NCBI GenBank assembly: GCA_009363875.1
Contig: CM018695.1
Coordinates: 17,084,755 to 17,148,754 of the forward strand
Length of the DNA stretch: 64,000 nucleotides
From: Mikania micrantha
Taxonomy: Eukaryota > Streptophyta > Magnoliopsida > Asterales > Asteraceae
Direction: 5' to 3'
Position 1 is the stretch's first letter. The number at the start of each line of letters is the position of its first letter. Both the position numbers and the translations under genes were made by a program. Shown here in pieces: positions 22,874 to 35,859 of the stretch. Under the pieces are notes generated by a model. That model ran no database searches, was not told where the DNA came from, and saw only the letters and a program-made list of their open reading frames with translations.

Positions 22874-25800
22874 TCTTCTAATTTCAAGAAAAATAACAAA
22901 AGAAAGGCGGGTCATGTTAACTATGTTGTGACCCATGCTCAACCTGTTCAGCAAGTGGCCCCTGGCAACATTGCTACTCAGGTCAAAAAAAAGGTCTATA
23001 CTGGTAATCAACCCATGTGTGCTACTTGCAAATACCATCATGCTCCTACTAACCCATGTCGATTGTGCACCAATTGCAATCGATATGGACACTTTGCCAT
23101 CACCTGCCGATCACCTAAAGTTCAAGTTCAACAACCAACTGTGCCATTCATCACTGCACCAAAACCAAGGGCTTGTTTCAATTGTGGTAATCCAAACCAC
23201 TTTATCAACAATTGTCCCCTACGTGCCAACCTCAACAACATGATAGTTGCTGCAAACCAGGCCAATCAAGGAGCTACAGGTCGGGTTTTTAATGTCAATG
23301 CTAATCAAGCTCAAAACAATAACAATGTGGTGAACGGTACGTTTTTGATAAATGAACTTTATGCTTCTATTTTATTTGATACGGGTGCCGATAGAAGTTT
23401 TGTATCCTTAGAGTTTGAACCATTACTTGATACCCCTAGAATTAAGTTAGACAAATCATTTAGTGTGGAAGTAGCCGATGGTAAGTCCATTAAGCTTGAT
23501 TCACTCATTTCTAATTGTACATTGAACCTTAATAATCACAACTTCTCTATTGATCTCATCCCTATGCAATTGGGAAGTTTTGATATCGTAGTTGGAATGG
23601 ATTGGTTGTCAAAGAATCGTGCTGAGATCGTGTGTTTTGAAAAGTATATTCGAATTCCTTTAGAAGAAGGTCAAGAACTACGAGTCTATGGGGAGAAGGC
23701 TTCAAAGGGTCTTCAACTCATGTCTTGTGTTCAAGCTCAAAAGTACTTACGCAAAAGGTACGTGGCCTTCTTGGCTCATATTGTGGAAACAAAATCTGAA
23801 AAGAAGAAGTTAGAAGACATCCCGATTGTTCGTGATTTTCCCGAAGTCTTTCCCGAAGACATCACTGGTTTACCTCCAACTCATCAAGTCAAATTTCGAA
23901 TTGATCTCCTTCCTGGTGCGACTCCTGTAGCCAAAGCCCCTTATCGTCTTGCACCGTCTGAGTTACAAGAACTAGCCAGTCAACTACAAGAACTTATCGA
24001 CAAGGGTTTTATTCGCCCTAGTTCATCACCTTGGGGTGCACCTGTTTTATTCGTGAAGAAGAAAGATGGTTCGTTTAGAATGTGTATCGATTATCGTGAA
24101 CTCAATAAACTCACGATAAAAAATCGATATCCTCTTCCTAGAATCGATGATCTTTTCGACCAATTACAAGGCGCAAAATGTTTCTCAAAGATAGATCTTC
24201 GTTCTGGTTATCATCAGTTACGTGTGTTTGAAGATGATGTACCAAAAACTGCTTTTCGTACTCGATACGGACATTACGAGTTCATGGTTATGCCGTTTGG
24301 TTTAACTAACGCACCTGCAGTTTTTATGGACTTGATGAATCGTGTTTGTAAACCTTATCATGATAAATTCGTGATTGTGTTCATCGATGATATTTTGATT
24401 TATTCTAAATCAAAAGTTGAACACGAGGATCATCTTCGTTTAGTGCTCGAACTCCTAAAGAAAGAACAACTTTTTGCTAAATTCTCAAAATATGAATTTT
24501 GGCTTAAAGAGGTTCAATTTTTGGGACACATTGTAAACGAAGAAGGAATTCATGTGGATCCTGCAAAGATTGAGACGGTAAAGAATTGGAAAAATCCAAC
24601 TACACCGACTGAAATTCGATCTTTTCTTGGATTAGCAGGTAAAAATTCTATACTCTTAGCACTACTCTTAAGATCCATTATACATCACATTCTAATTAAA
24701 CATTTAAAACTGATAGGTTATTACCGTCGGTTTATCTCAAATTTCTCCAAAATTGCAATACCACTTACGGCTTTGACTCACAAAGGCAAACCTTACAAGT
24801 GGGAAGCTGCTCAGGAGAATGCTTTTCAAACATTAAAACAAAAGTTGTGTGATGCTCCTATTCTTACTCTGCCCGATGGAAACGAGGATTTTGTTGTCTA
24901 CTGTGATGCGTCAAACCAAGGTCTTGTACTTATGCAACGTGGCAAGGTGATTGCGTATGCTTCAAGGCAACTAAAGATCCATGAGAAGAACTATACGACT
25001 CATGATCTTGAACTTGGTGCTGTTGTATTTGCACTAAAGATTTGGAGGCACTATTTATATGGTACTAAATGTGTGGTGTTTACTGACCACAAAAGCCTTC
25101 AACATATCCTCAACCAAAAGGAACTGAACATGAGGCAAAGGCGTTGGGTTGAATTACTCAATGACTACGATTGTGAAATACGTTACCATCCTGGTAAAGC
25201 AAACGTAGTAGCTGATGCTTTGAGCCGAAAGGATCATGGTAAATCAATCATTTTACAAAGCATTCAAATCTCATCGGATATTCAGAACCGTATTCTTGAA
25301 ACACAACAATTTACCGTATCAGAAGGCAAGTTACAAGAAGAAGTGCCAAATAAAGTTCAGCTTGAAACCAAAACAAATGGTTTGTTACACTTTCAAAACC
25401 GTTTGTGGATTCCAAATCAAAACAATCTGCGAGATCTCATTCTTAGCGAAGCTCATAAGTCACGATACTCTATTCATCCTGGTGCCGATAAAATGTAAAA
25501 CGATCTTCGCGCTCAGTACTGGTGGCCAGGTATGAAGAATGATGTGGTTCTATTTGTCTCAAAATGCTTAACTTGTTCTAAAGTGAAAGCAGAACATCAA
25601 AGACCGTCAGGATTACTCGAACAACCTGAAATACCCGTTTGGAAGTGGGAAGGAATTGCTATGGATTTCATAACTAAACTCCCACGAACTTCCAAGGGTT
25701 ATGACAACATTTGGGTTATTGTTGATCGTCTTACAAAGGCTGCTCACTTTCTACCAATTCGTGAGAATTATCGTGTGGAAGAGTTGGCTCGAATTTACAT

Positions 25801-26704
25801 CAATGAAATTGTGTGTAGACATGGAGTTCCACTCAACATTATCTATAACCGTGATGGTCGTTTCATATCACATTTTTGGAAGTCATTGCAATCATTATTG
25901 GGAACTCAATTGAATCTTAGCACAGCCTACCATCCACAAACTGATGGACAATCTGAAAGGACCATACAAACATTGGAAGACATGCTCAGATGTTGTGTGA
26001 TTGATTTTGGTGGTAATTGGGATAACCATTTACCATTAATCGAATTCTCATACAACAACAGTTATCATACTAGTATCAATATGGCTCCTTTTGAAGCTCT
26101 TTATGGGCGTAAGTGTCGATCACCAGTCTGTTGGAATGAGTTAGGTGAAGCTCAAATCACTGGGCCTGAATTGGTTCAAGAAACAACAAACAAAATCCTT
26201 CGTATTCGTGAAAATCTGACAACAGCGAGAAGTAGGCAAAAGGGTTATGCTGATAAACGGCGAAAGCCGTTGGAATTTCAAGTCAACGATATGGTTCTTT
26301 TAAAGGTATCACCTTGGAAATGAGTTGTTCGTTTTGGCAAGAAAGGCAAGCTAGCTCCTCGATACGTAGGTCCTTTTAAGATCTTGGAAAGGATTGGTAA
26401 AGTGGCTTATCGTCTCGAACTGCCTCAAGAACTCTCGAATGTGCATTCTACATTCCACGTTTCTAATCTAAAGAAGTGTCTAGCCGATGAAAATCTTCAT
26501 GTAGCTCTTGATGAAGTGACTGTTGATGAGACGATGCATTTTGTTGAGAAACCAGTGAAGATCGTAGATCAGAAAGTAAAGAAACTGAAGAATAAGCGTA
26601 TTTCAATCGTGTTGGTCAAATGGGATTCCAAGCGTGGCCCCGAACTCCCTTGGGAGCGTGAGGATCAAATGAAGACAAAATACCCTTATCTGTTTAATCA
26701 ATAG
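22874..26704 (+). pseudogene. gag C-terminus and pol polyprotein of the gypsy element (broken)
   Basis: The frame that carries gag continues through two CX2CX4HX4C knuckles (CTNCNRYGHFAITC and CFNCGNPNHFINNC), an aspartic protease (LFDTGADRSF), reverse transcriptase (FSKIDLRSGYHQLRV, FIDDILIYS), RNase H (VVYCDAS, DHKSLQ, ADALSRK), an HHCC integrase zinc finger, the integrase core and a chromodomain-like tail. Lesions: TAA at 25496-25498 within the integrase zinc finger, TGA at 26321-26323 before the C-terminal domain, a short in-frame loss after CDASNQGL in RNase H, and Asn where the second catalytic Asp of the integrase triad is expected (YNRDGRF, about 25846-25866). An in-frame 78-bp intron-like block lies at 24639-24716. 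Confidence 0.93.
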
Positions 26705-26737
26705 TCTTCCTAGTCATTTCGGGACGAAATTTCCTAA

Positions 26738-26749
26738 AGTAGGGGAGAT
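26738..26749 (+). promoter_or_regulatory. Polypurine tract
   Basis: AAGTAGGGGAGA lies immediately before the 3' LTR start, the position used to prime plus-strand DNA synthesis. Confidence 0.85.
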
Positions 26750-26901
26750 TGTAACATTTAGGGTATTCAAGAAATGTAATTGTGTCGAAATTCTAATAAA
26801 TAAAAGTTCGTTGCGTATTGTTTAATAAAACTATACTTAAACGTTGTATAAATCATATATACTAGATAGCGTTCAAAAATGAGTAATAAATTTTAATCTA
26901 G

Positions 26902-26958
<57 letters not shown>

Positions 26959-27025
26959 CTTTACAAAAAAAAATATATCTTTTATAAATAAATTGATTTA
27001 ATTAATATTAGGAATTAAATTAAAG

Positions 27026-27062
<37 letters not shown>

Positions 27063-29761
27063 GTTTGGAAAAAAAAGAATTAAAAGGAAATGGCAAAAGT
27101 GTAAATTTTAAAAGGTTGAAATCATTTAACCAGCCCAACTCCCGTCCCCATCTCGTTTTTCCGGCGAGAGGTTCCAGCCGGAATCCGGCTCGCTCCGGCG
27201 ATCCATTTCACAAACAAAACCGACCCATTTCGGACACCATTTGACCGGGTTTTCGAAGCCTCATGACTCAAACGTAAATTCTAACGCATCTAGATGGTAA
27301 ATACGTGATAATAACAACAATTAATTCGACTTTTGAATACTCAAAACGACTACTTAAACTCGCAATCAAGAACGACGGTTTCGAATTTAATTAACGCTTA
27401 AACTCATAGGGTTTTCAATCATTTCTTCATTTCGAACAAAACCTCACTCGAAATCTACTTCAAAATTCATCGAAGCTCTCGTATTATGTTCGTGATCGAC
27501 CGCGACTGAGGTTTAAGAGAACTCAATCCATACTTCACCAATCCAGGTAATCTTGGGGTCTTTAGATTTGGTTTAAGTTGTAGAACAAAAGCCCTATGAT
27601 TTTAGACTCCAACAATAATCAGGTTGATCTGATTTGTGATGGATTCGATCTAGGGTTCATATGGAATTTGGAGATTTCTAAAATTTGAGTATATAGAATT
27701 CGAAATGTTTTCTCAACTGAAATCATACAATAGCCTACTGGTTATAACATGTGACTTGGGTAGGTATGGTCACCGGTTCAAACCTGGTTCAAGTCGGGTT
27801 TTAACATTAAACCCACATTTTGTTATTTTTTTTATTTCGCTATCCAAATCAATCCTAAAAATTCTAAAAAAATTCACAAAATTCATAAACAGTGTTTTAG
27901 ACATTCTGTATAAAAATCAGAATTTTTCAAATTTTATTTCTATTATTTAACTATTTAAATTGTATTTAAATGGTTTAAAATATATAAAAAATATCAAATC
28001 AATTTTAAAAATTCTGAAAAATTTACAGAAATTATAAATAAACATTTTAAACATACGGTATCAGTATTAGAATTTTTCGGAATTTCTTTCTATTATTTTA
28101 CTATTTAAATTGTATTTAAATAATTTAAAACATAAAAAGTATATCAAAGCATTTTTAATAATTATAGAAAAATTACTGAAATGATAAAAAAAATGTTTTA
28201 AACATTCTGGAAAAATTTGAAGAATTTTTGGATTTTTTTCTATAAATTTACATTTTAGATGTTTAATTAAATATTAAAAAGTAAAGTTTTAGTATAAAAA
28301 TATTATAAAAATCCAGAATATTACTTTAAGTTTTCTGAAATCATTTTGATGATGTTATAATCAGTTTTATTAAATAAACTATTTATTTTAATAAAACTTC
28401 ATTTAAGTTTAGTTTTAAATTTAACTTTTAAACATATAAAGGTTTTAAGAAAATACATATACACATATTTTTGGAATATTTTAATTTAATATTCTGAAAT
28501 ATATCATAATAATATAGAATAATATTTTATTGATTTTTTTATAAAATATTATCTAGATTATTATTCAAGTTGTTAAGACAAAATTCAAAGATTGGAATTT
28601 TTAAAAAACTTGTTGAAATATTTTATTTGTTTTATACAAATAAAATAGTATCTATATAAACATTTGGATACATAAAACATTATAATAAAATCTTTCTTTC
28701 ATAATTATTTAAAATTATAAAAGAGGGGTTTATAAAATCCAAATTAGTATTTTGCTTTTAGGAAGGTCCATTAGGAATGACATCGACTTTATAGTTTCAT
28801 GTGAACTTTAGAACTTATACAAATATCATATCATAATATAGGGTGATTTGTGACTTCACAAGTTTTATCCTACTCAATAATTTCTTGGGATCGAAGCTAG
28901 ACATGTGAGTTATTCTCATACTTCCCTTTTTACTTTTGTAAGTTTTGGGAATGTCACGTATGTCTTTATCAATTCAATGTATTCTTAGAGTCAAAACATG
29001 ATGCAAATTACTTAGTTTGGTATAAAGGCCTTAAGTGTTGTGTGATTACTTGAATGATAGAACATGTGATGACTTGGAATTCTTATATGCATATTCATTA
29101 TACACAAAGTAGCCTAAGAATGGTTAGATACCTTCTTCGCTTAGACTTTGGTCTTAGTGTTAAAAAGGTGAAAAGTGTACATTTGCAAACTTGTAGACTA
29201 ACTAATTTTAATTAAGGTCTTGCTAACCTTGATTTATAAGTTATGTTATGTCTCATGTTTGAGGACAATTGTAAAGGACAAATGACATTGGGGAGAACTT
29301 GATTACTTATACATGATTGAATGACAAATACTTGTGATGACTTGATATAAATTCTTAGGTTTAGCATGCTTCTAGAATACTTGTAAGAACATAGACTTAG
29401 GCTTATTACCATTTGGACTTAGTATTGCATCTCTTTATATATATACATATTATAACTTGTATGAGTACTCACCAACTATGCAAATAGTTGACAAATTGTA
29501 TTTTACATATGTGACAGGTAATTGAAGATGGGAAGACATAAGCTAGGCTTAGAGGACCTAGTTTAATAATATAAAACAATTTATGTTATGTTGAACTTTG
29601 ATTATGAAATGTTGGATTTGATTTCTATGTTTGAATGTTGAATGGTTGATTGGATATTTTAATATGGATGTTTAAATATTTAAACTTTAATAGTAGCCCA
29701 TGAGCTTTTGAACAATCAAACTCGCGCCCCAATGTTTTCCGCCATTGTTTAGGGTGTGACA
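26750..29761 (+). repeat. 3' LTR of the gypsy element
   Basis: Near-identical to the 5' LTR apart from a longer (TA)n tract (about 26905-26957), a shorter (TTA)n, and about 280 bp at 28030-28310 that the 5' LTR lacks. Its own GTGAGT site is at 28905-28910 and its hairpin at 29473-29490. The right flank CCTTA starts at 29762. Confidence 0.93.
27731..27785 (+). repeat. tRNA-like Pol III A/B-box segment inside the 3' LTR
   Basis: A box TAGCCTACTGG and B box GGTTCAAACCT are unchanged relative to the 5' LTR copy; one base differs between the boxes (ACATGTGAC here, ACATGCGAC there). Confidence 0.6.
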
Positions 29762-30090
29762 CCTTATACCGTTAACCCGTGTTAACCCGGCATTTTTTGC
29801 CCGAATCTTTGTTTTTTTCATGGTTTTTGTTATACATAAATAGGGGGTTTCTTTTTTGTGTTTTTGTTAATTCATCACCGTTTAGAAATTATTTACAAGT
29901 ACTTACACTTACTTACACTTGTAAATAATTACTAAACGGTGATAAATTAGCAAAAACACAAAAAAGAAACCCCCTATTTATGTAGAACAAAAACCATGAA
30001 AAAAACAAAGATTCGGGCAAAAAATGCCGGGTTAACACGGGTTAACGATATAAGGGAGGGTTAACATTTGAACCTCTCCCTATATATATA
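29762..30090. mobile_element. Foldback element copy 2, right piece
   Basis: It continues the element begun at 18357: GTTAACCCGTGTTAACCCGG near the left is repeated in inverted orientation near 30030-30050, with arms meeting near 29920 (AAGTACTTACACTTACTTAC). It ends in CCTCTCCCTATATATATA. At about 30087 a related but single-armed phrase, GGATGTGGTTCCTTTGTTAA, follows at once and probably belongs to another family member. Confidence 0.85.
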
Positions 30091-30239
30091 GGATGTGGTT
30101 CCTTTGTTAAACCATGTTTATTGCGTTAACCGAATAACTACATCTTATTACTTTGGAACACACATTAAAGTAAATCTAAAGGTGTAGGTTTTTTCTTATT
30201 TTTTTATTAATGTAGGTGAACCCTACATTAATTACATTA

Positions 30240-30545
30240 GTGGGTAAAAGCATTGGAATGTCTTGCAAGGGCCACCCAATAACCCCAAAATAAGGAAAAT
30301 CCATTGGTGAAATTTTAAACACCCAAAAATAGGATGAAAGTGGTGGAAAGCCTCGTAAGCGCCGCCTGATAACAAAAAAAATAAGGAAAATTCATTGGTG
30401 AAATTTGTAATACCCAAAGATAGGATGAATGGGTGGAAAGCTTTGTAAGAACCACCCGACAACACTAAAATAAGGAAAACCCGTTGATCAAACTTTAAAC
30501 ACACAAAAATAAGGTGAAGGGGTTGAAGGCCTTTGTAAAGGGCCT
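30240..30545. repeat. About 90-bp tandem repeat, three units
   Basis: The phrase TAAGGAAAA recurs at 30291, 30382 and 30471. Each is followed by a CATTGGTGAAA-type block, a block like ACACCCAAAAATAGGATGAA, and GGTGGAAAGCCT-like text. The antisense frame over it is a by-product of the repeat. Confidence 0.8.
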
Positions 30546-32656
30546 TCCTGTTTTTCTAAATATCTTTATAAAGGATTCCTTAATGTAAAAAATGTTTAAT
30601 AGAACGAGAACCTATACAAAAACTCTTTTTAAGGTTAAAACTTTTCTTGAGAAGAAAGAGAAGCCCGTTGCAGGACCTCCAACATTTAAATTCTCTTTAA
30701 AAAAAATCTGATAAGAAAGCCCTTACACACGCTTTCATGATTTCCTCCTTACGTAAAGATGATGACCCTTACACAAGTTCATATTTTTCTCCTCGAATAA
30801 AGAGTGTATGGACCTCCCTACTTACCATTTCCCTTTAAGAAGACAAGAAGCTTTTGTTTTCCTTTTTCATATTCCTGAAGAGAAAGGATCTTTACAAGCT
30901 TCCAAGCCAACATCTATAAAATCCCTGTTTAAGAGTTCCACCTTAAAACTTTTTTGAAAAAAAGGATCCCATAACAAGTCTCAAAATCTAAACATCTTTA
31001 AAGAAGCAACAGGAGCCATGCTCAAGAATTTAAATTTAAGAGAACATCTAGGAAAAACACCCAGGCCTCGTAGCTCAACTTTGTTACCAAAGAATAAAAT
31101 ATTAGATAGACAAAAGAACTATCAAGGAGGCAAAATCTTCTTTTGGCGTATTCCATACTTATTATTTCTTCAAAATAATAAACATAGATCTACCAATGAA
31201 ATCCTTGTTTTCCTACTTTACAAACTAAAAGAAGAGGTGTGCCTTTTAAAGCAGGCCCAAATCACATCAAAGAGGCTCAAACCTAAAAATTTCTATTCGA
31301 ATATGTTATAACCCCACACATGATTTTCAGGAAGTCCCATACAAGATCTTCGAAAGGCTTTATTCAAGAGTTCTAAAACCAAAACCTTTTCCCAAAAAGG
31401 AGAAATCCATACATAGATGCCATGATCCAAAGTAGCCTAGAGACAAAAGATAAGCACCTTACACGAGGTTTGGTATGTGTGATTTTCTTACTCGAGCAAG
31501 AGAACACTTACAAAGGCCTTCACACTTATAAATTTTGTTTAGAAGGAAACAGATCCGACTAAATAGGCTTCAACATGGCACAAAACCACATCTCTATATG
31601 TATTTTCACATCAAACAAGAATGGAATCTATTAATGGACCTTAGTGAACTTTTTCATCAAATAAGTAAATGATTGTCAGGATGGTCGGGCTAAAGGACGT
31701 TCTAATAATCATCAAATCCCTACTTACAACATAGCAAATTTGTTACCAGTTGAATGGTTTTGTCAACTAAAAGAAGACATCATAGAGCTTAAGCCTTATG
31801 TTCATGAATACTTGCGCTTATGAAGGATCAACCAGGCACCAAGGTAAATGTTGTGCAAAAACAAATTGGTCGGAGAGCTCCGTTAATGAATAAGGACGAA
31901 CAAATTAAAGCGTGATTGTGATCGTGATCGTGATCGTAATAAGATACTCCTTACCCTTCACAAGTTCAATATCACTCAGACATGTTAGCAACACTGAATT
32001 GGAGGGGCTGTCACGGTGTAGCACCATGATAAGAGGTTGATGTCCTAGCACGGTTGTATTTTAAGGCTAACCAAATAAGCGGCAAAACATCCGAAACACT
32101 TTCATAAATCAAGAAAACGCTGCAAGAGTATGGGTTTTTAGTCACTTCATCATACTTATCGGGGACGACTCGAGCACCACTTATTGCTTTATTTGGACGA
32201 TGAGTCTCTCCTATAACATGATGCCTATGTTCTACTTGTTGGGGAAAACTGGATATTTCCGCAAACTAGATGCATGCTTTGCTTATTATGAATGGATAAG
32301 CAATCCCATGGATCATGTATCTACCAGATGGAATTGTGACAATGAGACCCATGTATGTATATAATTTCGCTTGATGCATTGAAACCCCTTTATCAGTCAC
32401 AACAAACCCTCCCACATAACAAGCATGAAGAGAGTTGCTAATAATTAAATTATTCTGAGTTAGATGATCACAGTCGAAAGAGCAAACTCAATATACATTA
32501 TTCTCACAGGATTTGAGAAATCGTCAAATCTTAGCAATTTTTGAGAAACTAATGGTAGATCATCATGTCACTTACCTAATATTGGAGCAGAAGAGTAAAT
32601 ATGATATCATGGAATGAATAAGTCTGACATAACATAGTCTGAACTATATTGTACTA
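30546..32656. other. Non-coding repeat-derived DNA before a copia 3' end
   Basis: Recurring phrases such as CCTTACACAAG and CTTTACAAGCTT suggest an old LTR-element internal or leader region. The frame at 31018-31311 has no recognisable domain. A short (GATCGT)n run lies near 31917-31935. I could not identify pol motifs, although a polypurine tract follows. Confidence 0.45.
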
Positions 32657-32890
32657 GAATGGGGGACATGTTGGGCTAACCCCATTGAGTGGGAAAGCCC
32701 AATCCTGACAAGCCCACTAGGATAGGGCCCAAACATCTTCTTATATAAGAAGATCCACTCCACCAAAATGAAGGGATACTTCTCTGGTGGCGATGACGAT
32801 ATACGGATATGAGCCATGGGAGCGATGACAATATACAGATATGAGCAAGAGGACTACCGCTCTTCACTTAGCAGCCCGAGTCCCTTACAA
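32657..32890 (+). mobile_element. Copia polypurine tract and start of a 3' LTR
   Basis: AGAATGGGGGACA at 32656-32668 immediately precedes TGTTGGGCTAACC at 32669. The following 97 bp match 11039-11136, including the TATA-like CTTATATAAGAAG. The LTR's right end is not obvious. Confidence 0.65.
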
Positions 32891-34182
32891 ATCACGGTGA
32901 GGATTTTGGCTTTTTCACTTAGAAACTCATGACATAAGTTTCGTGTTTTTTATTACAATGATAGTATAACACTACTAAAGTTTCCAAAATCCTAAATAAT
33001 AATGATAAGACAAACTTATCAAACATTGAACATGTGGCACAAGGGAACCTACTCCATATACCCTTTAAGAAAAAAGTGACGACATTTGATCTGCCGTGTA
33101 TGGGTAGTCTTGAAACATATCTTAAAAAGAGTAAATCAGCTGTACCTGCCTCTGGACCAAAATGTAACCTTTGAGGTTTTCGCTAAAAAATTAGACATCT
33201 AATAGTGCCAAATTTCAAATAAACCAAAGATTCTGAGGTTCCTTAGCTGGTTTTACAGTATATTTGAATAATATATAAACCAAAAAAAATCAAATAAATC
33301 TTATAAAAAGTAAACCACTAAATAAAGCTTAATCTATAAGACTTAATTTAAATAAACATTAAATAGAATTTTTTTAAAAGAAAACATTCTAAATAAAATT
33401 TGTTTTAAAAGAACTATTTTAATAAAGTGTGTGTATATACATATACTGTTAAAAAAATTGATAAAAAAATTATAACTATGTTAAAAAAAATTATTATTAA
33501 TATACACAAAGATTTGATTTATAAAGTTTTTTTAAGATTATAGTTAAAGTATACAATTTTGCAAGGACTTTTATAAATTTAGGGACTAAATCTGTCAAAC
33601 TTGATGCTTTTCCCCCCCCGTTGGAGTTCATATCTGACCCAAGAACTGACCCACAATACTCATCGTGACCCGGTTTGAGATCCAACTCGTTCTACACGGT
33701 TACAGCTCGATTAAACTTGTATATGGCAAGTCCTTAAACACGTGCAACAATTTCAATCATCAATTTAACCTACTAATCAGGGATCATGCGAGATTTATAT
33801 CCAAAATTATGAATAATAAACTCCATAATTGAATTCAAAAGAATTGCATATACAATTCGAATTAAACTATCCAATAAAGTTCTATGGATTCTTACGAAAG
33901 CTTCTGTGCATTCCAACACCACTCACTGCCACTTTTCGTCATGATTCAAGAACTTAAAGTTACGGCCGAGCAACTATGGATCTCGATTCACGAACTCATG
34001 GTTACACAAACAATTGTAAGTGATCCATATCTTCAATAACTCGTTTTTCATATAAGAACAAAAGCCCCATGATTTCCTTAACATCTGGTTTCATAATTGC
34101 TCGAATTTGAAGGGAATCTCACTAGGGTTCATGCGTAGTGAACTGAGTTGGGAGGGAGAATAGAAGTATATAATTTACATAT

Positions 34183-34957
34183 AGGGTGTGGCTAAATGTA
34201 CCCCTCTTTTGAAGTTGTCATACCCTCTCCCCTAAAATATTAAATATAAATTTGTTAAAATCAACCCTTCAACTATATAACACAACCAAAATACACCAAA
34301 TATTATTTTTACTTTAAATTCTACTAAATGTATCCCCTCTTACTTGTCATACCCTATACAAAATATAAAATTAAATTCATCCAAAATCAGATTTAATTGT
34401 ATGAACCCTAGTTCCTCTTTGTTCAAATTCGATTGAACTGAGGCCCGATTGTTGTTACAAACATAGGGCTTTCATTCCTCGAACAAAAAACGAGTGTAAT
34501 TGTATATGAAACACATTTCTTAGCTAACTAATTCATGTTCGTTGCTTGATGAACCGAAGTCGAACCGTCGGGTTCTTACATGCATTTTTCTTGATTTGTT
34601 TGAGATTGTGAATAACTTTTGTTTACGCAGAGAGTTTCGCAGAGGTTAAAGGATTGTTTGGGTTCAATTAATTTTGAGTTTTATGCTCGTTTTAATAGAC
34701 TTTGAGTTTGAGTTCGACTATGGTTATTTAGGCTTATATTTCGTATTTATTTGATTTTTAAACGATGAATTGATGATGATAATGATTCTGTGATGTTTGA
34801 GTTTTGTAAAAACAGTCCCTCACGTTTTTGTTTAAAGGTTTATGGATTTTTTTAGTTAATTAAAAACATAAGGTTTACTTGTATATATTTAAAAAACTTA
34901 AGGAGGGGGTACGACAAGTAAAAAAAAAATACAAAGGGAGGTATATTTAGCATAACC
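34183..34957. mobile_element. Non-autonomous TIR element inside the solo LTR
   Basis: The left end AGGGTGTGGCTAAATGTACC is matched by the inverted right end (GGTATATTTAGCATAACC on the plus strand), and the direct flanking repeat TTACATAT occurs at 34175-34182 and 34958-34965. An 8-bp duplication suggests hAT. Ordinary-looking DNA inside (34400-34850) could be captured sequence, but no coding domain was recognised. Confidence 0.6.
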
Positions 34958-35302
34958 TTACATATATTATGGTTCGAAATTCATTTAAACAGAAAACCCG
35001 TAGCCGGCCTTCTAAACCGGTTTTTGCGTTTTTTCACTTATTTAGCATTTTAACCAGTTTCCAATTTTATTTTTATAGTAATAAAAAAAAACTAAAAATC
35101 CTAGAATACTATTTTTATTATTCTGATAGGATTAAACCATTTTTTTTTAGAAACATGATCGATTAACCATTTTATTAATTAAGAAATAATATTCATCTAA
35201 CAAACTATTTCATAAATTTTACAAAAATTAGGTAAAAATTTCTGGAAAAAGATATTTAAAAGCTCATCACGATAATTACATACATTTTGGAATATATATA
35301 TA

Positions 35303-35689
35303 TATAGGGAAGGGTTCAAATACTAACCCTCATTACAGCGCTAACCCATTAACTTTGCCAAAAAATAGCCGAATCTTGAATTTTTTTTTTGAACATCATT
35401 GTAACACAATTTGAACACCATGTTCAGTTTTGAGTTTTGGCCAATTCATCACCGTTTGGGCTCTTACAGTACTGTAGGTGTTTAAATATTTAAAACTTAC
35501 AGTACTGTAGCAAAAACACATACAGTACTGTAAGAGCCCAAACGGTGATGAATTCGCCAAAACTCAAAACTGAACATGGTGTTCAAATTGTGTTACAATG
35601 ATGTTTAAAAAAAAAATTCAAGATTCGGCTATTTTTTGGCAAAGTTAATGGGTTAGCGCCGTAAGAGAGGGTTAGTATTTGATCCCAAT

Positions 35690-35695
<6 letters not shown>
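35303..35695. mobile_element. Foldback element copy 3, inside the solo LTR
   Basis: Long arms (TTGAACACCATGTTCAGTTT, TTCATCACCGTTTGGGCTC) are repeated in inverted orientation around a centre of TACAGTACTGTA words and AAATATTTAAA. Microsatellite (TA)n borders both sides, the right one about 45 bp long. Closely related to copy 5. Confidence 0.9.
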
Positions 35696-35737
<42 letters not shown>

Positions 35738-35828
35738 CATCTATCGTATGGTTTAAAGAACAAAATAGTTATTATAAAATAATAATATTAATAATAATAT
35801 TAACAATAATAAATAGATTAATAATATG

Positions 35829-35859
<31 letters not shown>

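Larger units (their letters stand above)
18392..29761 (+). mobile_element. Full-length Ty3/gypsy LTR retrotransposon (chromovirus-like), inactive
   Basis: 5' LTR 18392-21151 (2760 bp) and 3' LTR 26750-29761 (3012 bp) both begin TGTAACATTTAGGG and end GTTTGACA or GTGTGACA. Between them are a tRNA-Met-type primer site, one continuous gag-pol frame with lesions, and a polypurine tract. Flanking CCATA and CCTTA fit a 5-bp target duplication with one change, and the flanks are the two pieces of a foldback element. The integrase tail with HVSNLKKCL and WEREDQMKTKYPYLF, the long LTRs and the Met primer site suggest a Tekay-like chromovirus; that clade is an inference. Confidence 0.93.

Noticed and set aside
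31018..31311. 97-codon frame
   Set aside because: No recognisable motif; it lies in repeat-derived non-coding DNA.
33000..33162. Continuation of the minus-strand gag on the far side of the solo LTR
   Set aside because: The minus-strand translation does not clearly match a gag domain, so I could not confirm that the LTR cleanly split that gag.
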